This document shows positions 35,061 to 40,827 of a DNA stretch of 40,827 bases, one piece after another. Origin of the DNA: Actinomycetaceae bacterium (lineage in GTDB: Bacteria; Actinomycetota; Actinomycetes; Actinomycetales; Actinomycetaceae); assembly GCA_030532245.1 (NCBI GenBank), contig JAUNLN010000018.1, forward strand, positions 1 through 40,827, read 5' to 3'. A model generated the notes under the pieces. It saw nothing but the letters and a program-made list of their open reading frames with translations. It searched no databases and was not told the origin of the DNA. The position numbers and the translations under genes are program-made. Within the stretch, counting starts at the first letter, position 1; each line of letters begins with the position of its first letter.

Positions 35061-36074
35061 TCAAAGTCTCAGACCGTAAATACTGTAGTCACCAACGGAC
35101 TCAAATCCGAGACGCTCATAAAATCCCCTAGCGCCGTGCGGATTTTCAACATCCACGTCGAGGCCGAACCGCTCCACCGATGACTCCTGCGCCGCGCGCA
35201 TCGCCTTCGTGATGAGCGCCTTCGCAACGCCTCCCCCGCGAATCTGCGGATCCACGCCGAGCAGTTCCGCGTAGGCCGTGCTCACGCCCTCACGCAGCCA
35301 CTGCGCCGGATGACGACCAACCAGAATGTAGCCCGCAACCCTGCCCTCAGGCGAAATCGCGACGAAAGACCAGCGCTTTTGCAAGGCCCGAAGAGCCCCG
35401 TCCCACCAAAGCGCAATATCGGACGCGCTCCCCCAATGATCCTTAAACGCGCGCATGTGGAGCTCACGCACCTGCGATTCAAGCTCGGCAATCCACGGAA
35501 CGATCGCGAAACCGCCGCGCGGCCTGGAAACCTCGAGCGGCTCTCCGCCAAGATTTCTGTACATGACGTCGAACGTACGAACCTTCTCGAAACCCGCGGC
35601 GCGTAGCAGCTCGCGCTGGGCGGTCATGTGCCCGTCCATCTCCGTGTGTATCACCACGGGAGTGTCGATACCCGCGCGAGTTGAGGCGAGCTCACGCACG
35701 CTTTTCTTTTGCCACTCTAAAATCGCGGCACCAACCAGATCAGTACGGCACTCAGGGTGAATGTAAGCGCCTACCTGCGCCTGCAACTCACTACCTTTTT
35801 GCGCAAGCACCTCGACCGAAGCAACAGCCTTGATAGCTCCGCGATTGCGAGCAACGACCGTCTCAGAGTTGCCGCCACCCGATTCGAGCAGATCAGCAAG
35901 CTGATCCTCACTCATCGAAAATAACGAGGAGTTTTTGCTCTCGCATTCGCGAATCAAACGAAGCGTCTCGGCGCCATCACTTGCCCTAATCGGCGACCAC
36001 TCGAGCGACCCCGAAGGCACGCGCATTGAGGCGGCCTGGAGCCCTCCTAAACGATCCTCAAACGATATCGGCAT
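35061..36074 (-). CDS. tandem-GNAT acetyltransferase (copy 2; C-terminal domain intact)
   Basis: This 337-residue protein has the same two-GNAT design as its downstream neighbour. Here the C-terminal domain keeps the acetyl-CoA motif (LGVDPQIRGGGVAKALI, Arg279 to Ala284) and the closing NPHGARGFYERLGF. The N-terminal domain has RTDLVG (110-115), lacking the first glycine. The pattern is thus the reverse of copy 1. Substrate unknown; mycothiol synthase is the best-known actinobacterial relative of this layout, but I do not claim that function. The ATG at 36074 has TACACT (36082-36087, minus strand) ending 7 nt upstream, a likely leaderless promoter. No ribosome binding site is present. Confidence 0.8.
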   Translation of the reverse strand: MPISFEDRLGGLQAASMRVPSGSLEWSPIRASDGAETLRLIRECESKNSSLFSMSEDQLADLLESGGGNSETVVARNRGAIKAVASVEVLAQKGSELQAQVGAYIHPECRTDLVGAAILEWQKKSVRELASTRAGIDTPVVIHTEMDGHMTAQRELLRAAGFEKVRTFDVMYRNLGGEPLEVSRPRGGFAIVPWIAELESQVRELHMRAFKDHWGSASDIALWWDGALRALQKRWSFVAISPEGRVAGYILVGRHPAQWLREGVSTAYAELLGVDPQIRGGGVAKALITKAMRAAQESSVERFGLDVDVENPHGARGFYERLGFESVGDYSIYGLRL

Positions 36075-36081
36075 AGCGCCA

Positions 36082-36087
36082 AGTGTA
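36082..36087 (-). promoter_or_regulatory. -10 box of a likely leaderless promoter for the GNAT pair
   Basis: TACACT, read on the minus strand, ends 7 nt before the ATG of the upstream GNAT gene, so the mRNA would start at or next to the start codon. The -35 region is not well conserved. About 90 further bp up to parE show no gene. Confidence 0.45.
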
Positions 36088-36178
36088 CGGTACCCGCGCC
36101 CAGTCGAGACACTCTAGACGAACCCGTTGAAGTTCGTAGAAGGTTGCAAAACCAAGGCTTTAGACTTGCCAGCCGCCC

Positions 36179-38296
36179 TTAAGCATCCAGCTTTTCACGG
36201 TCGAAATCGTCAGCTCCCTCAACGATGAACTCGCGCCTTGGAGCGACCTCCGAGCCCATGAGCAGCTCAAAGACTTTCTCCGCCTCAATGAGCGCCTGCT
36301 CATCTTGAAGCGTGATGCGCCTCAGCGTGCGGTGAGCCGGATCCATAGTGGTCTCCGCAAGCTGATCCGCATCCATCTCACCAAGACCCTTGTAGCGCTG
36401 GATAGGCTCCTTGTAGCTACGCCCCTGCCTCTTCAGCTTCGCAAGCTCGCGGGAGAGCTCCTCCTCGGAGTACGTGTAGATGACTTCTCGCGGCTTCTTA
36501 CCGTGCCTTGGCACCTCAATGCGATGTAGCGGAGGAACGGCCGCATACACTCGCCCAGCCTCAATGAGGGGGCGCATGTAGCGGAAGAACAGGGTGAGCA
36601 GGAGGGTGCGGATGTGAGCGCCGTCGACGTCAGCATCGGTCATGAGGATCACCTTGCCGTAGCGCGCCTGCGACAGGTCAAACGTGCGGCCCGAACCAGC
36701 GCCAATAACCTGAATAATCGCCGCAGACTCAGCGTTTGCCAGCATGTCGGCCGTCGACTTCTTCTGCACGTTCAAAATCTTGCCGCGAATCGGGAACAGA
36801 GCCTGATACTCCGAGTTCCTCGCAAACTTCGCGGTGCCAAGAGCAGAGTCGCCCTCCACGATGAAAAGCTCAGAAGAAGACACGTCGTTTGAGCGGCAAT
36901 CCGCGAGCTTAGCAGGCAGCGAGGAGGTCTCAAGCGCATTCTTTCTGCGCGAAATCTCCTTATGCACGCGCGCCGAAACGCGCGCCTTCATCTCCCCCAC
37001 GATCTTCTCAAGGAGCGCATCGTTAGTCTGCTTGAGGTCACGTTTCGTGGACTTGAACCGGTCTTTAAAGTACTCCGTCACCACGCGGTTCACTACCTGG
37101 CGGATCTGCGGCGTGCCAAGAACTTCCTTCGTCTGGCCCTCAAACTGAGGTTCCGGGAAGCGAACGGTGATGACCGCCGTCATGCCGGCGAGAACATCTT
37201 CTTTCTCAATACGCCCGTCGTTCTTCGACACCTTGTAGCGGCGCTGGTTCTTCTCAACCTGATCGCGAACCACCTTAAGCAGTGCCGTCTCGAAGCCCTG
37301 CACGTGCGTACCGCCCTTAGGCGTCGCAATAATATTCACGAACGCGCGCTGTGTCGTGTCGTATCCAACGCCCCAGCGAAGCGCAATGTCGACCTCGCAC
37401 GTGCGCTCAATGTCTACCGGGCGCAGGTGGCCATCCTCATTCAGGCGCTGCACGGTCTCCATGTAGGAGCCCTCACCCGTAATGTGCATCGTGTCGGTTA
37501 CCGGCCCATCTGCGGCTAGGAAATCTACGAAGTCGACGGAACCACCGTCGAAACGCATGGTCTCCTGGGCTACTTCCTCACCGCGCTCATCAATACACGT
37601 GATCGCAAGCCCTGGAACGAGGAACGCCGTTTGGCGAGCGCGACCAAGGAGCTGTTCAAAATCGAAACCCTCAGTGCGCGGGAAGATCTGGAAATCCGCC
37701 CAGAAACGCACGCGCGTGCCCGAAACGCCGCGCTTCGTTTTACCGACAATGTCGAGCTCGGACGCATCCGTAAATGGAACGAAAGGCGAGTTCGGCGTGC
37801 GCGAAACCGAATCGTCAAAACGGCCCGGCTCCCCTCGCAAGAACGACATCTGGTGAGTCTTCCCGCCACGATCAACCTGCACGTCCAACCTTGCAGACAG
37901 TGCATTCACAACGGAGGCGCCTACGCCGTGCAAACCGCCCGCAGACCCGTAGGAGCCTCCACCAAACTTGCCGCCCGCATGGAGCTTCGTGAACACCACT
38001 TCAACGCCCGACAGGCCAACACCCTTCACCTGATCCACGGGAATACCGCGGCCGTTATCCTGCACGGACGCCGAATGATCCGGGTGCAAAGTCACCGTAA
38101 TGTGGTCGCAGAAACCCTCCAACGCCTCATCGACAGCGTTATCGATAATCTCCCACAGACAGTGCATAAGACCGCGCGAATCGGTTGAACCGATGTACAT
38201 GCCCGGTCGTTTACGAACGGCCTCCAACCCCTCCAAAACGGAAAGATGACGAGCCGTGTATTCTGTCGCGCTGGTTTCTGTCTTCTTATCTGCCAC
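36179..38296 (-). CDS. parE: DNA topoisomerase IV subunit B (ParE)
   Basis: ParE is the ATPase subunit of topoisomerase IV and partner of ParC. The 705-residue protein has the GHKL ATPase domain with Glu49 (likely general base) and Asn53 in WEIIDNAVDEA, DNGRGIP, GGLHGVGASVVNALS and the QTKEVLG lysine loop. The Toprim domain follows with VEGDSALGTAK and MTDADVDGAHI, and then the tail (YKGLGEMDADQLAETTMDP). The Toprim loop reads PIRGKILN where many family members have PLRGK. The start is GTG at 38296; TAACAT (38303-38308, minus strand) ends exactly 6 nt upstream and no ribosome binding site is present. It lies about 100 bp upstream of the GNAT pair on the same strand. Confidence 0.95.
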   Translation of the reverse strand: MADKKTETSATEYTARHLSVLEGLEAVRKRPGMYIGSTDSRGLMHCLWEIIDNAVDEALEGFCDHITVTLHPDHSASVQDNGRGIPVDQVKGVGLSGVEVVFTKLHAGGKFGGGSYGSAGGLHGVGASVVNALSARLDVQVDRGGKTHQMSFLRGEPGRFDDSVSRTPNSPFVPFTDASELDIVGKTKRGVSGTRVRFWADFQIFPRTEGFDFEQLLGRARQTAFLVPGLAITCIDERGEEVAQETMRFDGGSVDFVDFLAADGPVTDTMHITGEGSYMETVQRLNEDGHLRPVDIERTCEVDIALRWGVGYDTTQRAFVNIIATPKGGTHVQGFETALLKVVRDQVEKNQRRYKVSKNDGRIEKEDVLAGMTAVITVRFPEPQFEGQTKEVLGTPQIRQVVNRVVTEYFKDRFKSTKRDLKQTNDALLEKIVGEMKARVSARVHKEISRRKNALETSSLPAKLADCRSNDVSSSELFIVEGDSALGTAKFARNSEYQALFPIRGKILNVQKKSTADMLANAESAAIIQVIGAGSGRTFDLSQARYGKVILMTDADVDGAHIRTLLLTLFFRYMRPLIEAGRVYAAVPPLHRIEVPRHGKKPREVIYTYSEEELSRELAKLKRQGRSYKEPIQRYKGLGEMDADQLAETTMDPAHRTLRRITLQDEQALIEAEKVFELLMGSEVAPRREFIVEGADDFDREKLDA

Positions 38297-38302
38297 GCAA
38301 AC

Positions 38303-38308
38303 ATGTTA
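38303..38308 (-). promoter_or_regulatory. -10 box of a likely leaderless promoter for parE
   Basis: TAACAT on the minus strand ends 6 nt before the parE GTG. The distance fits a transcript that begins at the G of the start codon. The -35 region has no clear match. The remaining 100 bp up to the divergent zinc-protein gene hold nothing else recognised. Confidence 0.45.
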
Positions 38309-38416
38309 GGCGAAAAGCGGGCGCGGTCTCCATTCCCGCGCGGGAGACCTTACGCTAGTGGCGAAAAGAAGCGTTTAAAAGAGGTCTTACCAAGGTGCTT
38401 AGGCAACAATGGAGCC

Positions 38417-38629
38417 ATGACGAACGAAACGAACGTAACTGAAACCATGGGCTTGAAAGTATCCGACAGGTGTGACCTGTGCGGAGCGCAAGCATTCGTA
38501 GAAGTCGTAATGGAATCCGGGTCGCTACTATTTTGCGGGCACCACGCTAGGGCCCTACGCGACTCCTACTCGAAGACCGCCAAAGAGATTCGCGACTTCA
38601 CCGACCAGCTATACACGGCAGCTGACTAA
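38417..38629 (+). CDS. small zinc-knuckle protein of the DUF7455 type
   Basis: The 70-residue protein carries CDLCGAQAFVEVVMESGSL followed by FCGHHARAL. Two Cys from CxxC and a Cys/His pair from CGHH would bind one zinc. This pattern matches the short actinobacterial DUF7455 proteins found beside the principal sigma factor gene. No function is established. ATG 38417 is taken as start with GGAG close before it; ATG 38447 (MGLKVSDRCD) is an alternative that keeps the whole zinc motif. The frame is open far upstream into parE, but that part is antisense. It ends convergently with sigA at a strong shared terminator. Confidence 0.8.
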   Translation: MTNETNVTETMGLKVSDRCDLCGAQAFVEVVMESGSLLFCGHHARALRDSYSKTAKEIRDFTDQLYTAAD

Positions 38630-38644
38630 CTAAACGTAAAACCG

Positions 38645-38661
38645 GCCGGAACTGATCCGGC
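38645..38661 (+). terminator. small GC hairpin before the main terminator
   Basis: GCCGGA (38645-38650) pairs with TCCGGC (38656-38661) around a 5-nt loop, directly next to the larger terminator hairpin. It may be an auxiliary pause or stop signal for the zinc-protein transcript. No T tract of its own. Confidence 0.35.
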
Positions 38662-38703
38662 ATAAGTTTGAGGGCCAAGCGCTTGCTTGGCCCTCAAACT
38701 TAT
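38662..38703. terminator. bidirectional intrinsic terminator between the zinc-protein gene and sigA
   Basis: A perfect 19-bp inverted repeat (ATAAGTTTGAGGGCCAAGC and its complement) has a GCTT loop. The AT-rich stem ends provide U-rich tails on both strands. It lies between two convergent stop codons, so it can end both transcripts. Confidence 0.85.
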
Positions 38704-38732
38704 TCTCAAATCCTCTTGGCTACCACGCCCGA

Positions 38733-40652
<1,920 letters not shown>

Positions 40653-40750
40653 GAAGTTTGCCTTTCCACGGGAACTAAAAACTTACACTCACCTGCGTGC
40701 GTAGGGATAACTACAGATCAGATGGTCGGTGGGGTGAGTAACTGCTAACA

Positions 40751-40781
40751 ATTATAATCGGCTCTTGTAATCTTCGCCCAA
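40751..40781 (-). promoter_or_regulatory. candidate sigA promoter
   Basis: On the minus strand TTGGGC (40776-40781) and a perfect TATAAT (40751-40756) are 19 bp apart, giving a leader of roughly 90-95 nt that ends with the AAAGG ribosome binding site. The spacer is a little long. No other gene is visible from 40653 to the end of the window. Confidence 0.5.
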
Positions 40782-40827
40782 TTGAGGTAACAAAAAAGAC
40801 TGCGAATCTATTCCCAAGCTGAAAAAT

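Overview
The window is chromosomal DNA of a moderately GC-rich actinobacterium, most like the Actinomycetaceae and relatives. Supporting signs are the actinobacteria-specific families DUF3000, DUF3159, DUF3710, DUF4193, SepH and the DUF7455-type zinc protein, a principal sigma factor with a long Lys/Ala and Asp/Glu-rich N-terminus, frequent GTG and TTG starts, and several starts that look leaderless. I cannot name a species. No tRNA, rRNA, CRISPR array, insertion sequence or prophage was seen.

Layout. 1-6657: glgX-treY-treZ, a tightly packed plus-strand operon for glycogen debranching and conversion of maltodextrin to trehalose. 6658-8889: a minus-strand fusion of a FemX-type peptidoglycan bridge transferase and an ATP-grasp amino-acid ligase; this is the most unusual gene here. 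9006-10833: DUF3000 and an RNase D-like HRDC nuclease. 10870-12762: dxs. 12893-16689: an S9 peptidase and a CBS-containing ClC protein. 16884-19685: acnA. 19722-22264: a small accessory stretch with an unrecognised lipoprotein, an unrecognised multi-pass membrane protein and a decayed McrB C-terminus. 22265-28953: a block whose order (TRAM-type rRNA methyltransferase, APC-like permease, two TrkA/RCK proteins, DUF3159, OB-fold, DUF3710, DUF4193) matches mycobacteria and streptomycetes, except that dut is missing. 29136-40652: sepH, an alkaline-phosphatase-superfamily hydrolase, parC, two tandem-GNAT proteins, parE, a DUF7455 protein and sigA.

How the genes work together. GlgX trims glycogen branches, TreY turns the maltodextrin end into a trehalosyl unit and TreZ releases trehalose. 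The permease and the two RCK proteins look like a K+ (or other cation) uptake system with its regulatory subunits. ParE and ParC form topoisomerase IV and lie on opposite strands around the GNAT pair. SepH (division), ParC/ParE (decatenation) and SigA (housekeeping transcription) make the right end a core-function neighbourhood.

Most worth a second look: the FemX/ATP-grasp fusion; a 49-residue, 147-bp near-identical duplication inside SigA; a ClC with the gating glutamate but valine at the internal proton-glutamate position; an array of seven degenerate 16-bp units between sepH and its convergent neighbour; an operator-like cluster upstream of acnA; the McrB relic; complementary decay in the two GNAT proteins; and a recurring pattern of -10 boxes 6-7 nt before GTG/ATG starts.
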